A stretch of DNA of 50,934 nt, taken from positions 1-50,934 of the forward strand of contig JAHZIV010000105.1 in NCBI GenBank assembly GCA_022601255.1. The letters are read 5' to 3'. The stretch comes from Gammaproteobacteria bacterium. Lineage in GTDB: Bacteria; Pseudomonadota; Gammaproteobacteria; Coxiellales; Coxiellaceae. The position numbers and the translations under genes were made by a program. The notes under the pieces are model-generated. The model was not told the DNA's origin and did no database searches. It worked only from the letters and a program-made list of their open reading frames with translations. Every line of letters starts with the position of its first letter. Within the stretch, counting starts at the first letter, position 1. Below, one piece after another: positions 8,679 to 19,733 of this stretch.

Positions 8679-8772
8679 CACGCTCCCTACGCTAGTATCA
8701 ACTAAATCAGGTTCTTAGGGTCAGGTTTTACCTTCTCAGTCGCGTATGCGACCCCCCTGGCGAATAAGCGTG
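8679..8772 (-). promoter_or_regulatory. TPP riboswitch (THI element) upstream of thiM
   Basis: On the minus strand the leader carries the conserved TPP aptamer cores: CTGAGA at about 8739-8734, GAACCTGAT at about 8713-8705, and the 3' box ATACTAGCGTAGGGA ending near 8684. CACGCT at 8772-8767 pairs perfectly with AGCGTG at 8684-8679 to form helix P1. The 3' strand of P1 covers part of the GGGAG Shine-Dalgarno and the spacer to the thiM ATG, which indicates control of translation start by direct masking. No separate terminator hairpin with a U-run is visible. Confidence 0.93.
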
Positions 8773-8774
8773 TA

Positions 8775-9404
8775 TTAGAGCATATCCTTTAATGAATGTC
8801 TATTTAATTCTAACCACTGCAATGCAATGATTGCATCAGCATTACGTATCTTATTGGTCTTTACCATCTCAAATGCTACCGCACTCTTGAAAACATGCAG
8901 CTTAATGTCTTCCGCTTCATGATCCAAACCATGAATGCCACCAGCGTCTTGTGCATCGATCAAGCCACAAAAAGAATGCGTGCATTCATTACTCGAACCC
9001 GGACTGACATAGTAATTTGAAATTGGGATTATTTTTTTAATCACACAGTCCGACTCTTCTAATGACTCACGCACAGCAACGTCTTCATACGCTTCTCCGG
9101 TCTCAACCAAACCTGCAACAATTTCAAATAACCAAGGCGAATGTTCATCATCAATGGCACCGACACGAAATTGTTCTAGCAATACAACCTTATCGAGTAT
9201 TGGATCATACAGTAGCACGGCGACTGCCTTGCGACGCTTGACATAATCACGCGTCACGGCTGGACTCCAACCACCCTCAAACAGGCGAAAACGCAGCTCT
9301 GTTACCACTACATCAAAAAAACCTGAATGGCTTGTTTTGTGCTTGATGATCTCGACGTCATTTTTCTTATTCATGGACATGGCTGTGATTGTAGCATAGG
9401 TCAT
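8775..9404 (-). CDS. nudF: NUDIX hydrolase, ADP-ribose pyrophosphatase type
   Basis: A 209-aa NudF-like protein that would cleave ADP-ribose to AMP and ribose-5-phosphate. It shows the Nudix box GLVETGEAYEDVAVRESLEES near residue 110, preceded by LLEQFRVGA as in ADP-ribose pyrophosphatases. The last box positions read ESD where the family has EXG, a small departure. The ATG at 9404 is chosen because AGGAGG lies 9 nt upstream; the longer frame would start at a TTG upstream of this SD. It is divergent from pncA-pncB, and both units concern NAD metabolism, so shared regulation is plausible. Confidence 0.87.
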   Translation of the reverse strand: MTYATITAMSMNKKNDVEIIKHKTSHSGFFDVVVTELRFRLFEGGWSPAVTRDYVKRRKAVAVLLYDPILDKVVLLEQFRVGAIDDEHSPWLFEIVAGLVETGEAYEDVAVRESLEESDCVIKKIIPISNYYVSPGSSNECTHSFCGLIDAQDAGGIHGLDHEAEDIKLHVFKSAVAFEMVKTNKIRNADAIIALQWLELNRHSLKDML

Positions 9405-9485
9405 TATTGATCGCCTCCTAAGCAAGCACTGTATTGACTCCAGCTACCTATTATGAGATCGTGTGCACCCAATGAAGGAGCAAAA

Positions 9486-10145
9486 ATGTCGTTTGATAAG
9501 AGCAAAATAGCCAGTTTTGATGTCGACGCACAAAAGTGCTTTACCCCCCTCTGCCCAGAGGAACTACCCGTGCCTGATGCGCAAAATATAGTCGAACCAC
9601 TCAATCAACAGGCCACACTCGCAAGCCTACGCATTGGCTGTAAAGACGCCCATCCCAGCAATGCTATCTGGGTTGCTGACGCAGACCATCCACAATATAG
9701 CGCCATTGAAGGAGCGAATGTAGACATTCGCTGGCCAAGGCATGCCGTACCCGGTAGCAAAGGATTTGAGCTACTCGACGGATTACCGCAGCCCTCAGAA
9801 TATGATTATTTTGCCTGGAAAGGCGTGGAACCAGACATGCATCCCTACGGCGGCTGCTATCATGATCTTGCCGAAAAACAAAGCACCGGTGTGATTGAGT
9901 TTTTAAACGTACACAACATTGAAATTGTAATCATTGGCGGATTAACAACCGACTACTGCGTAAAAACAACCAGTCTACAACTGCTAAAAGCTGGATTTAA
10001 GGTTTATATTAATCTATCAGCTTGTCGCGGCATTCATCCTGACACCATTAAATCAGCATTAGAATTGATACAGCAAAAAGGTGCATTAGTATTTGATGAT
10101 ATCAATACCCTTAAAATGGAACTCCAACCAGAGCTAAGCGCATGA
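9486..10145 (+). CDS. pncA: Nicotinamidase (isochorismatase fold)
   Basis: Converts nicotinamide to nicotinate for NAD salvage. The 219-aa protein shows the first catalytic Asp in SFDVDAQKCFTP, the metal site DAHP, the catalytic Lys in FAWKGVEPD, a HPYGGC segment typical of the longer nicotinamidases, and the nucleophile Cys in GGLTTDYCVKTT. The ATG at 9486 follows GAAGGAGC by 6 nt; an upstream in-frame start has no SD. The stop overlaps the pncB start as ATGA, so the two are coupled. Confidence 0.9.
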   Translation: MSFDKSKIASFDVDAQKCFTPLCPEELPVPDAQNIVEPLNQQATLASLRIGCKDAHPSNAIWVADADHPQYSAIEGANVDIRWPRHAVPGSKGFELLDGLPQPSEYDYFAWKGVEPDMHPYGGCYHDLAEKQSTGVIEFLNVHNIEIVIIGGLTTDYCVKTTSLQLLKAGFKVYINLSACRGIHPDTIKSALELIQQKGALVFDDINTLKMELQPELSA

Positions 10146-11314
10146 AGCAACCCATCATCACCAGCCTACTCGACACAGATCTATACAAACTAACCATGAT
10201 GCAATGCGTGCTTCACCAAGTACCCAGTGCTGAAGTAACGTATGAATTTAAATGTCGCAATAAAGCTATACTCTCCCCCTATGCAGATCAAGTCAGCGAA
10301 CAGATAAGCCACCTCTGTGCATTGCGATTTAAAGATGATGAACTAGAATATTTATCGACACTCGATTATATTAAATCTGATTTCATCGAATTTTTACGCC
10401 TATTTCATTTAAACGAACGATTTATTGAAGTAAGCACCGATGGCGATGATCTTAATATTATTATTAAGGGTCCATGGCTTCACACCATTCTGTTCGAAGT
10501 ACCCATACTAGCCATTGTGAATCAAATATATTTTGAAAACATCATCGAAAAGCCTGACCACGACGAAGGCCGTAGACGCTTACAGAACAAAATTGCGCTC
10601 ATCAAACAAGAAAAAGATATAAAACGATTTATTTTTTCAGACTTTGGCACACGCAGACGCTTTAGTAAAAAGTGGCAATTTGAAGTGGATCAAACACTCA
10701 CGCAAGCAATTCCAGAACATTTCAGGGGCACCAGCAATGTGGCTAATGCAAAGAAGCTTTCTATTAGGCCTATTGGCACCATGGCACATGAGTTTCTTCA
10801 AGCATGTCAGGCGATTGGACCACGCTTGGTGGATAGTGAAAAATATGCCTTAGAATTATGGGCCAAAGAATATCGTGGCAGACTAGGAATTGCCCTGACT
10901 GATGTGGTAGGGATTAATGCCTTTTTAAATGATTTTGATTTATATTTTGCAAAACTATTTGATGGACTACGTCAGGATTCAGGTGACCCTATCGAATGGG
11001 GCAATAAAGTTCTAGCACACTACCGTAAACATAAGATTGATCCACGCACAAAAACACTTGTATTCAGCGATAACCTTACTGTTCCCAAGGCGATTGAGAT
11101 TTATCATTACTTTAAAAATGATGCTGAGCCCGTCTTTGGAATTGGCACCAACCTAACCAATGATTTAGGCTATGACCCCATTAATATCGTTATTAAGATG
11201 ACACGCTGTAATGAACAGAGTGTTGCTAAGATTTCAGATACACCCGGCAAGAGTATGTGTAAAGACCCCTCTTATGTGAATTATTTGCGGAAAGTTTTTA
11301 AGGTTGATGGTTAA
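10142..11314 (+). CDS. pncB: Nicotinate phosphoribosyltransferase
   Basis: Makes nicotinate mononucleotide from nicotinate and PRPP with ATP hydrolysis. The 390-aa length is typical. Motifs seen: LLDTDLYKLTMMQ at the start, FSDFGTRRRFS, GTSNVANAKK, the phospho-accepting His216 in GTMAHEFLQA, RQDSGDP and FGIGTNLTND. The start overlaps the pncA stop by 4 nt. Together with pncA it forms a two-step nicotinamide salvage unit; a repeat cluster lies immediately downstream. Confidence 0.95.
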   Translation: MKQPIITSLLDTDLYKLTMMQCVLHQVPSAEVTYEFKCRNKAILSPYADQVSEQISHLCALRFKDDELEYLSTLDYIKSDFIEFLRLFHLNERFIEVSTDGDDLNIIIKGPWLHTILFEVPILAIVNQIYFENIIEKPDHDEGRRRLQNKIALIKQEKDIKRFIFSDFGTRRRFSKKWQFEVDQTLTQAIPEHFRGTSNVANAKKLSIRPIGTMAHEFLQACQAIGPRLVDSEKYALELWAKEYRGRLGIALTDVVGINAFLNDFDLYFAKLFDGLRQDSGDPIEWGNKVLAHYRKHKIDPRTKTLVFSDNLTVPKAIEIYHYFKNDAEPVFGIGTNLTNDLGYDPINIVIKMTRCNEQSVAKISDTPGKSMCKDPSYVNYLRKVFKVDG

Positions 11315-11322
11315 TATTAGTG

Positions 11323-11421
11323 GATCCCGTGCTAAACACGGGATGACAAAGTAATCCGTCATTCCGCACTCACCCCCATCATTCCGAACTCACCTCCGTC
11401 ATTCCGCATTTAGTGCGGAAT
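11323..11421. repeat. Short repeat cluster: two hairpins flanking three 20-bp tandem units
   Basis: Hairpin 1 is ATCCCGTG (11324-11331), loop CTAAA, CACGGGAT (11337-11344). Hairpin 2 is ATTCCGCA (11401-11408), loop TTTAG, TGCGGAAT (11414-11421). The loops are reverse complements. Between them TCATTCCG recurs at 11359, 11379 and 11399, an exact 20-bp period, with ACTCACC following in the first two units. Hairpin 2 ends on the base before the permease stop codon. It looks like an intergenic palindromic repeat family; no spacers, so not CRISPR. Confidence 0.7.
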
Positions 11422-12789
11422 CTACACATCAACGCATTTTTTATAGCGATAGCCATAAAAAAACAACACCGGCAATAACATCAATACAATCCCAATAATA
11501 AACGTAATCTCATAATGCCAGAAACCACCCACATCGATAATCGAAACTGGCGGAAAAAACCCAACTATAATAGTAATACCACAACCCAACAGCCCCAATA
11601 CAGCCGCAAACAACATTTTTAGTTTTAGCTTCGGTATGAATTTTACAGCCAAAACACCACCCGCGATAAACATTAACACATACATAAACATATAAAGCTG
11701 CGTACTTAAGTCTGTTAACAACCAATACGATCCATTAACACCTGGCATCAACAAAAAAGCTAAACACACAAATGTTACCAAGACCGCCTGGGTTATCAAT
11801 AAATTCCCAGCCACCTCATTTTTATTTAATTTACACATAAATTTTGGCAGGAAGCCATTTTTACCGGCGATTAACATCCCTTTAGCAGGGGAAATAATCC
11901 AGTTTATCATGCCGCCCAAACTACCCACTAACAACATAACCGTTAATACAGCCAACAAAGCATGCAAATGATACGCACTCAAAAAAAGATTAAACGCTTG
12001 CATCACACCATCCACTAAATTAATTTGATTTTTAGGAATGACAAACATAATTGAGAATGCACCCAGTAACATCGTTATCATAATAATGATAGCAGCGTAA
12101 AATAATGCTTGCGTCATTTTACTTTTTGCATCTTTAATCTGCTTCACATGTACCGTTGCCAACTCCATCCCTAAAAAAGACGTCATAATCGCCGTCAGAG
12201 AAATCCAATTGGATGATTGATGAAAATTCGGCAACAATGCATGCGTACTAATATGAACGTGCATTGGCTTACCTAAAAATAGCCATAACAATCCCATGAT
12301 AATAATTAAAGCCATTGGAATAATCATGCCAAATACCGCACAAAAACTAGCGAATTTTGCCGATATCTCCAGACCCTTTAAATTAATCAAGGTCATAATC
12401 CAAAACACTGAAATAATAATACAAACCAAATAAATTTTATTATTAGCCAAATGTGGGTCAATCAATATCGCTGCAGTACCAGCAATGAATGATAAAATTG
12501 TTGGGTACCAGACCACCGTATTAATCCACTGCAACCAAATTGTAAAGAAGGCTAACTTGTTTCCAACTGCTATCCGAACCCAATCATAAACACCATTTTC
12601 ATTGGGCCAATGACGCGTCAGCTGTGCAGATACCCAGGCAACTGGAATTAAAAATAAAGCTGTTGATATCAGAAAAAAGAATATCAAGCTAGAGCCAAAC
12701 ATGGCTGTCGCTGGAAGATTACGGATACTGTCAATCGAACCCACGATCAGCATTACCAACACAAATGTTCCAATATTCTTCTTCACCAT
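11422..12789 (-). CDS. APC-superfamily amino acid permease/antiporter
   Basis: A 455-aa integral membrane protein with about 12 hydrophobic helices and the APC fold. The first helix reads GTFVLVMLIVGSIDSIRNLPATAMFG, close to the glutamate:GABA antiporter (GadC-like) branch, as does NENGVYDWVRIAVG after helix 2. Unlike GadC it has no long C-terminal plug. Substrate cannot be assigned. The ATG at 12789 is preferred: AGAAGAGA precedes it, and a TATAAT at 12813-12808 would place the transcript start just ahead, leaving the longer frame start outside the message. Single-gene unit; its stop abuts the repeat cluster. Confidence 0.82.
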   Translation of the reverse strand: MVKKNIGTFVLVMLIVGSIDSIRNLPATAMFGSSLIFFFLISTALFLIPVAWVSAQLTRHWPNENGVYDWVRIAVGNKLAFFTIWLQWINTVVWYPTILSFIAGTAAILIDPHLANNKIYLVCIIISVFWIMTLINLKGLEISAKFASFCAVFGMIIPMALIIIMGLLWLFLGKPMHVHISTHALLPNFHQSSNWISLTAIMTSFLGMELATVHVKQIKDAKSKMTQALFYAAIIIMITMLLGAFSIMFVIPKNQINLVDGVMQAFNLFLSAYHLHALLAVLTVMLLVGSLGGMINWIISPAKGMLIAGKNGFLPKFMCKLNKNEVAGNLLITQAVLVTFVCLAFLLMPGVNGSYWLLTDLSTQLYMFMYVLMFIAGGVLAVKFIPKLKLKMLFAAVLGLLGCGITIIVGFFPPVSIIDVGGFWHYEITFIIGIVLMLLPVLFFYGYRYKKCVDV

Positions 12790-12967
12790 TTTTTCTCTTC
12801 TGCTATCATTATAATCTGTCCACCTATGGGGCATTAATGATACCCCATAAGACGACTCATTTTCTGAGTGCCTTATAGCCCATTTTTGCCAGTATACAGT
12901 AAAGCATTAATAGTTATAATGAATTATATACAATTAATGATTAATTTAATTGATCATAATGAAATGA

Positions 12968-12996
12968 TTGTGGCAAATCCTCGCAAACGGTACAAT
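12968..12996 (+). promoter_or_regulatory. Promoter for leaderless PAP2 gene
   Basis: TTGTGG at 12968-12973, 17-bp spacer, TACAAT at 12991-12996. The expected start falls at 13003-13004, on the ATG itself. No Shine-Dalgarno lies before that ATG. Confidence 0.5.
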
Positions 12997-13633
12997 CAAC
13001 AACATGAAAACACAAACAATAACGGCACTGATCCTGTTATTAGCAACAAGTCTGCTATTCATACTGGTCCCCAAAATAGATATCGGCGTATCCCAGCTAT
13101 TTTTCCAGGATCATCACTTCAAAGTATTCTACCGCCCCTTTATGATCATACGCACCTGCCAACACATCATTCTCGCCATCATGTCACTATTCCTTATCAA
13201 GGCCATCTATACGGGCTTCAAAAATCATAACAAACAACCGATCCTGGCCGCGCTCTTTATTATCTCAGTGTTTGCACTGGGCCCTGGTCTTATCGTCAAC
13301 CTGATACTCAAGAACCACTCCGGCCGTCCTCGCCCCTACACTACGAATTTATATGGCGGCCAGCTTCAGTTTAAGAAACCCTGGCAGTTTAGCCATGAAT
13401 GCAGTAGAAATTGCTCATTTGCAAGCGGTGAATGCTCGACTGCATTTGCCTTCTTTGCCTTGCTATTTTTAATCAAAAAGAAACGTCTTAAATTAATAGC
13501 CGCCACTATTATAAGCATGAACTTTATTTTAACGAGTTATATTCGCCTTGCGATGGGGGGACATTATCTCAGCGACATTGTCATCGGTGCACTGCTGACC
13601 TATCTGGTAATGCTGGGATGCTACCAGTTTTTT

Positions 13634-15973
<2,340 letters not shown>

Positions 15974-15977
<4 letters not shown>

Positions 15978-16570
15978 GAATCACTATTGTGCGTTTTTAA
16001 CTTTTGAATCAAGGCTGCCATCCCACCGTTTGCCAACACACCTGAAAATTGTGCGTTATAGCTTCGCACCATGCTCACATTCTCAATACTAAAATCATAA
16101 ATTTTCCACGAACCGCCCCGGCTCATCACATTATAACTGATCGGAATCCGTTGGCCTGTGCGCCTAATAATAACGCTCTTAATGGTAGCTGCACGACCGA
16201 CTCTACCACGTAATGGATACACATCCACCTTATCATCATCATATGAAGACAGCGCCGCAGAATAAGTTGAAATGACCAACTGCTTAAACTGTCGAATAAA
16301 CTGGCCGCGCTGCGCACTGGTAGCACCTAACCAGTAACGACGCCCCACAACAGATGCGCCCATACGACTTAAATCCACATAAGGCACTAAATTAGCATTA
16401 ACAATTTTAGAAATAACGCCTGGCTGTTTGAGCCTATTTTTATTTTTTTCAAGCGCGCTAACCATATTATTCGCCATTCCACGAATCACAATCACAGGAT
16501 TTGAGGCTGCAAATGCCGCATTCATCATGCACAACAAAGCTAAAATTGTTATTAACCTATTTTTTCTCAT
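15974..16570 (-). CDS. mlaC: Periplasmic phospholipid-binding protein MlaC
   Basis: MlaC shuttles phospholipids between the outer-membrane MlaA complex and the inner-membrane MlaFEDB. The 198-aa protein opens with a signal peptide (NRLITILALLCMMNAAFAA, cleavage near Ala20). The mature part shows VPYVDLSRMGASVVGRRYW, RGQFIRQFKQLVISTY, and the IPISYNVMSRGGSWKIYDFSIENVS region typical of the family. The ATG at 16570 is chosen because GGAG lies 6 nt upstream and the signal peptide then has normal length; it overlaps mlaD by 14 nt. Confidence 0.92.
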
Positions 16571-17057
16571 TGGAATCTCCATCAGTTTTATCCTCTTTCT
16601 TATCGCCCTTCACATTAAACAGTAACTGGCCAATTAAATTTTCCAGTATCAATGCCGAATGTGTTGTCTCTAGCTCACCACCTGGTTTTAAGTTTTTAGT
16701 CTCAAACCCTGGCAATAAACTAATATAATTTGCACCCAAGATTCCCTGCGTAAAGATACTCGCAGACGTATCTATGGGCAGGTTATTATAGTGCTTATCA
16801 ATCAATAAATGCACATCCGCACGAAATGATTTTGGATCCAAACTGATAGACTCCACTCGACCAATGGCAACACCCGCCAATGAAACCGGCGCACGTACCT
16901 TTAAACCACCAACATTATCAAATTCAGCATCAAGCTTATAATAATTACTGCTCTTCATGTTGGTTAGTCCACTCACCCAAAATGCAAGTACTAATAGCGC
17001 AGCAAAACCCGCTATAATAAACAACCCTACAATAAACTCAAAAAAGCGTTTGGCCAA
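16557..17057 (-). CDS. mlaD: MCE-domain lipid transport protein MlaD
   Basis: Inner-membrane-anchored periplasmic ring subunit of the Mla transporter. The 166-aa protein has one N-terminal membrane helix (about residues 7-29), then a single MCE domain with FDNVGGLKVRAPVSLAGVAIGRVESI, the hydrophobic pore loop near GILGANYISLLPG, and a charged K/D/E-rich tail. mlaE ends 1 bp upstream. Confidence 0.94.
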   Translation of the reverse strand: MAKRFFEFIVGLFIIAGFAALLVLAFWVSGLTNMKSSNYYKLDAEFDNVGGLKVRAPVSLAGVAIGRVESISLDPKSFRADVHLLIDKHYNNLPIDTSASIFTQGILGANYISLLPGFETKNLKPGGELETTHSALILENLIGQLLFNVKGDKKEDKTDGDSNEKK

Positions 17058-17058
17058 T

Positions 17059-17841
17059 TTACCATCCTCCCATCATAACCGCAGTTAACACAAAATCTAA
17101 TGCCAACACCATAACAGAACCATACACTACTGTTCGTGTTGTTGAACGACTAATTCCAGCAGCAGTGGGTTGTGAATAAAAACCCTGGTACACTGCAACC
17201 CAAGTCACTATAAACCCAAATACCACACTTTTGATCACGCCATTAAGTATATCCGCTTGAAATGAAACGGCCGAGTGCATATTAGACCAGAACACGCCGT
17301 TGTTCACACCCAACCAACGCACGCCAACTAAGTAACCACCATAAATGGCTGTGATATTAAAAAGCACCGTTAAAATAGGCAGCGCAATAAATCCCGCCCA
17401 TAATCTTGGTGACACCACATACCACAAGGGATCTACCGCCAACATATCCAAACTGCTAATCTGTCGTGTTGCTCGCATCAAACCAATTTCTGCTGTTAAT
17501 GCCGAACCTGCACGACCCGCAAACAACAACGCTGTAATCACAGGACCTAATTCACGCACAACAGTTAATGCAATCAACTGCCCTAGTTCCTGCTCTGCGC
17601 CGAATTTTTCTAAAGTGTTAAACCCTTGCAATGAAACCACCATGCCAATAAACATCGCCGAAATTAATATAATCACTAAGGATAAAACGCCCACACGATA
17701 TATTTGCGTTGACAACAATGGCCATAGTTGGCGCCACTTGGGAATCCGAAAAACAGTTGCACACAAAAAAATGCCTGAACGCCCCAATCGCTCAACAATA
17801 TTGATCCCGCTACGACCTAGCTTTAGCACTGCATTACTCAA
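17059..17841 (-). CDS. mlaE: ABC transporter permease MlaE
   Basis: Permease of the phospholipid transporter. The 260-aa protein has about five to six membrane helices and the family motif block FAGRAGSALTAEIGLMRATRQISSLDMLAVDP near residues 106-138, with VVSPRLWAGFIALPILT following. It overlaps mlaF by 8 nt. Confidence 0.95.
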   Translation of the reverse strand: MSNAVLKLGRSGINIVERLGRSGIFLCATVFRIPKWRQLWPLLSTQIYRVGVLSLVIILISAMFIGMVVSLQGFNTLEKFGAEQELGQLIALTVVRELGPVITALLFAGRAGSALTAEIGLMRATRQISSLDMLAVDPLWYVVSPRLWAGFIALPILTVLFNITAIYGGYLVGVRWLGVNNGVFWSNMHSAVSFQADILNGVIKSVVFGFIVTWVAVYQGFYSQPTAAGISRSTTRTVVYGSVMVLALDFVLTAVMMGGW

Positions 17842-18640
17842 TTGCTAAATCCTCCGCATAAGGTTTTGCTGGGTATTGGTATGGCACAGGACCATCTGGC
17901 AAGCCCTTTATAAATTGCTCAACAGCGGGTGTTGTATCATCGACAATATTCTGTGGCACACCTGAGCTCAACACAACACCACCCGACAGTATATAAATAT
18001 AATCTGCAATTTCAGTCGCCTCTGACACATCATGCGAAACAACAACAGAAGTCAAACCTAATGCAGCGTTCATTTTTTTGATTAAGCGCAACAAAACACC
18101 ACGGCCGATAGGGTCTTGACCTGCAAACGGCTCGTCATATAACATCATCTCCGGACCTAAGACAACAGCACGCGCTAATGCCACACGGCGCGCCATTCCT
18201 CCGGATAACTGGTCGATACGTAACTGTGCGGCACCCCGTAAACCCACCGCTTGCAACATCATCAATACCAAGTCTCGTATCATGGTTTCGTTCAATGATG
18301 TGTGCTGGCGTAACGGAAACGCCACATTATCAAACACATTCAAATCTGTAAAAAGTCCGCCCTCTTGAAATAACATGCCCATCTTGCGACGCAACTGGTA
18401 GAGTTTCTTCTTCCGAAGCTTAGAAACATTAACATCATTAACCGTGATTTTGCCAGACTGTGGTTTCAGCTCACCACTGATAAGATTTAAGAGTGTTGTT
18501 TTACCCGTACCACTGGGACCCATGATAGCCGTAATAGAGCCTCGCTTGATCGACAAGCTCAGACCCGTAAAAATCGGTTTTTCGCCACGATTGAAATAAA
18601 CATCTTCAATCGCCACCACCAGTGACTGGCTGCTATCCAT
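17834..18640 (-). CDS. mlaF: ABC transporter ATP-binding protein MlaF
   Basis: Energises the Mla phospholipid transporter. The 268-aa protein shows Walker A GPSGTGKTTLL, Q-loop MLFQEGGLFTDLNVFDNVAFPLR, signature LSGGMARRVALARA, Walker B MMLYDEPFAGQDP and switch His in VVSHD. A C-terminal extension of about 25 residues after QFIKGLPDGP matches MlaF, where it clasps the partner subunit. First gene of the operon, divergent from kdsD with a 100-bp gap. Confidence 0.95.
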   Translation of the reverse strand: MDSSQSLVVAIEDVYFNRGEKPIFTGLSLSIKRGSITAIMGPSGTGKTTLLNLISGELKPQSGKITVNDVNVSKLRKKKLYQLRRKMGMLFQEGGLFTDLNVFDNVAFPLRQHTSLNETMIRDLVLMMLQAVGLRGAAQLRIDQLSGGMARRVALARAVVLGPEMMLYDEPFAGQDPIGRGVLLRLIKKMNAALGLTSVVVSHDVSEATEIADYIYILSGGVVLSSGVPQNIVDDTTPAVEQFIKGLPDGPVPYQYPAKPYAEDLAIE

Positions 18641-18659
18641 GGCACCACCCTTCTAAAAG

Positions 18660-18688
18660 GTTACATTCATCCCCATATCCCTTATAAT
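18660..18688 (+). promoter_or_regulatory. Candidate promoter of the kdsD-lpt operon
   Basis: A perfect TATAAT lies at 18683-18688. GTTACA at 18660-18665 (4 of 6) sits 17 bp upstream. The leader to kdsD would be about 45 nt. Confidence 0.45.
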
Positions 18689-18740
18689 ACCGGAACTTAT
18701 AGGCACTGCCTAGAAATTAGCGAGAGAAACAGGTCATAGA

Positions 18741-19733
18741 ATGGAAATAGTCACTAACAATCAGCAACAAGACATCTGCGACACAGCAAGGGATACTATT
18801 TTAACCGAAATTGCGGCCTTACAGAGCATATCTGACCAAGCTATAAATGCTGATTTTGCCGCCGCCTGTGAGCTCATTTTGAAAGCAGAAGGTCGTGTTA
18901 TCGTCGTGGGAATGGGAAAATCCGGGCATATCGGTCGAAAAATAGCCGCCACTTTTGCAAGTACAGGCACGCCGGCATTTTTTGTCCACCCTGCCGAGGC
19001 CAATCATGGCGATATTGGCATGATGACTCCACAGGATGTCATCCTTATGATCTCCTATTCTGGTGAGACTCAAGAGGTCCTGAGCCTAATACCCAACCTC
19101 AAGCAGCTGGGAATAGCCGTTATCAGCATTACTGGCAACCCAGATTCAACGCTTGCAAAATTATCAAAAATTAATCTGAACATTCATATTGGCAAAGAGG
19201 CCTGCCCCATGGGCCTGGCTCCCACCAGCAGCACAACTGCCACCTTAGTACTGGGTGATGCACTGGCTGTTTCGCTACTGCAGGTGCGTGGATTCACGCC
19301 TGAAGATTTTGCTTTTTTTCATCCGGGCGGCTCGCTGGGTAAAAAACTATTATTACAAGTTAATGATGTCATGTATAAAGATACACAACTCCCCATCGTT
19401 CATGAAAGCTGCACAGTTGACAAGGCCTTACTTGAAGTCACTCAGAAGAGTTTAGGCGTCACACTTGTTGTTAACGATGCTAAAACAGTAAACGGGATAT
19501 TTACCGATGGTGACTTGCGTCGAACACTGGATAAAGGCTATGACATCAAGACAACCACTATGCTGAGTGTAATGACTCGAGATTTTCGTAAGATTGAAGC
19601 TGATATGCTAGCCTCAAAAGCGCTACAAATCATGAAGCATAATAAAATCACCTCGCTAGTCGTGGTTAATCGACAGCAGCAGCCTGTAGGTCTCTTACAT
19701 ATGCATGCACTATTACGTGCAGGAGTCATCTGA
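18741..19733 (+). CDS. kdsD: Arabinose-5-phosphate isomerase KdsD
   Basis: Interconverts ribulose-5-phosphate and arabinose-5-phosphate, the first step to KDO for LPS. The 330-aa protein has a SIS domain (GMGKSGHIGRKIAATFASTGTPAFFVHPAEANHGD, ISYSGETQEVL) in residues about 45-190 and two CBS domains in residues about 205-330. HPGGSLGKKLL is a family hallmark between them. The stop overlaps the kdsC start in TGATG. Confidence 0.95.
   Translation: MEIVTNNQQQDICDTARDTILTEIAALQSISDQAINADFAAACELILKAEGRVIVVGMGKSGHIGRKIAATFASTGTPAFFVHPAEANHGDIGMMTPQDVILMISYSGETQEVLSLIPNLKQLGIAVISITGNPDSTLAKLSKINLNIHIGKEACPMGLAPTSSTTATLVLGDALAVSLLQVRGFTPEDFAFFHPGGSLGKKLLLQVNDVMYKDTQLPIVHESCTVDKALLEVTQKSLGVTLVVNDAKTVNGIFTDGDLRRTLDKGYDIKTTTMLSVMTRDFRKIEADMLASKALQIMKHNKITSLVVVNRQQQPVGLLHMHALLRAGVI

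Noticed and set aside
9405-9425. Longer NUDIX protein starting at TTG 9425
   Set aside because: AGGAGG lies between this TTG and the ATG at 9404, at the right distance for the ATG.
9434-9462. TTGACT as -35 of a pncA promoter
   Set aside because: No -10 box lies at acceptable spacing: TATTAT is only about 9 bp away and nothing suitable occurs at 16-18 bp.
11359-11421. CRISPR-like array in the 20-bp repeats
   Set aside because: The three units abut with no unique spacers and no cas genes are near; they fit a palindromic intergenic repeat.
12868-13230. 120-aa ORF upstream of and overlapping PAP2
   Set aside because: It overlaps the PAP2 gene in another frame and has a composition rich in His, Asn and Pro with no SD or homology; a shadow frame.
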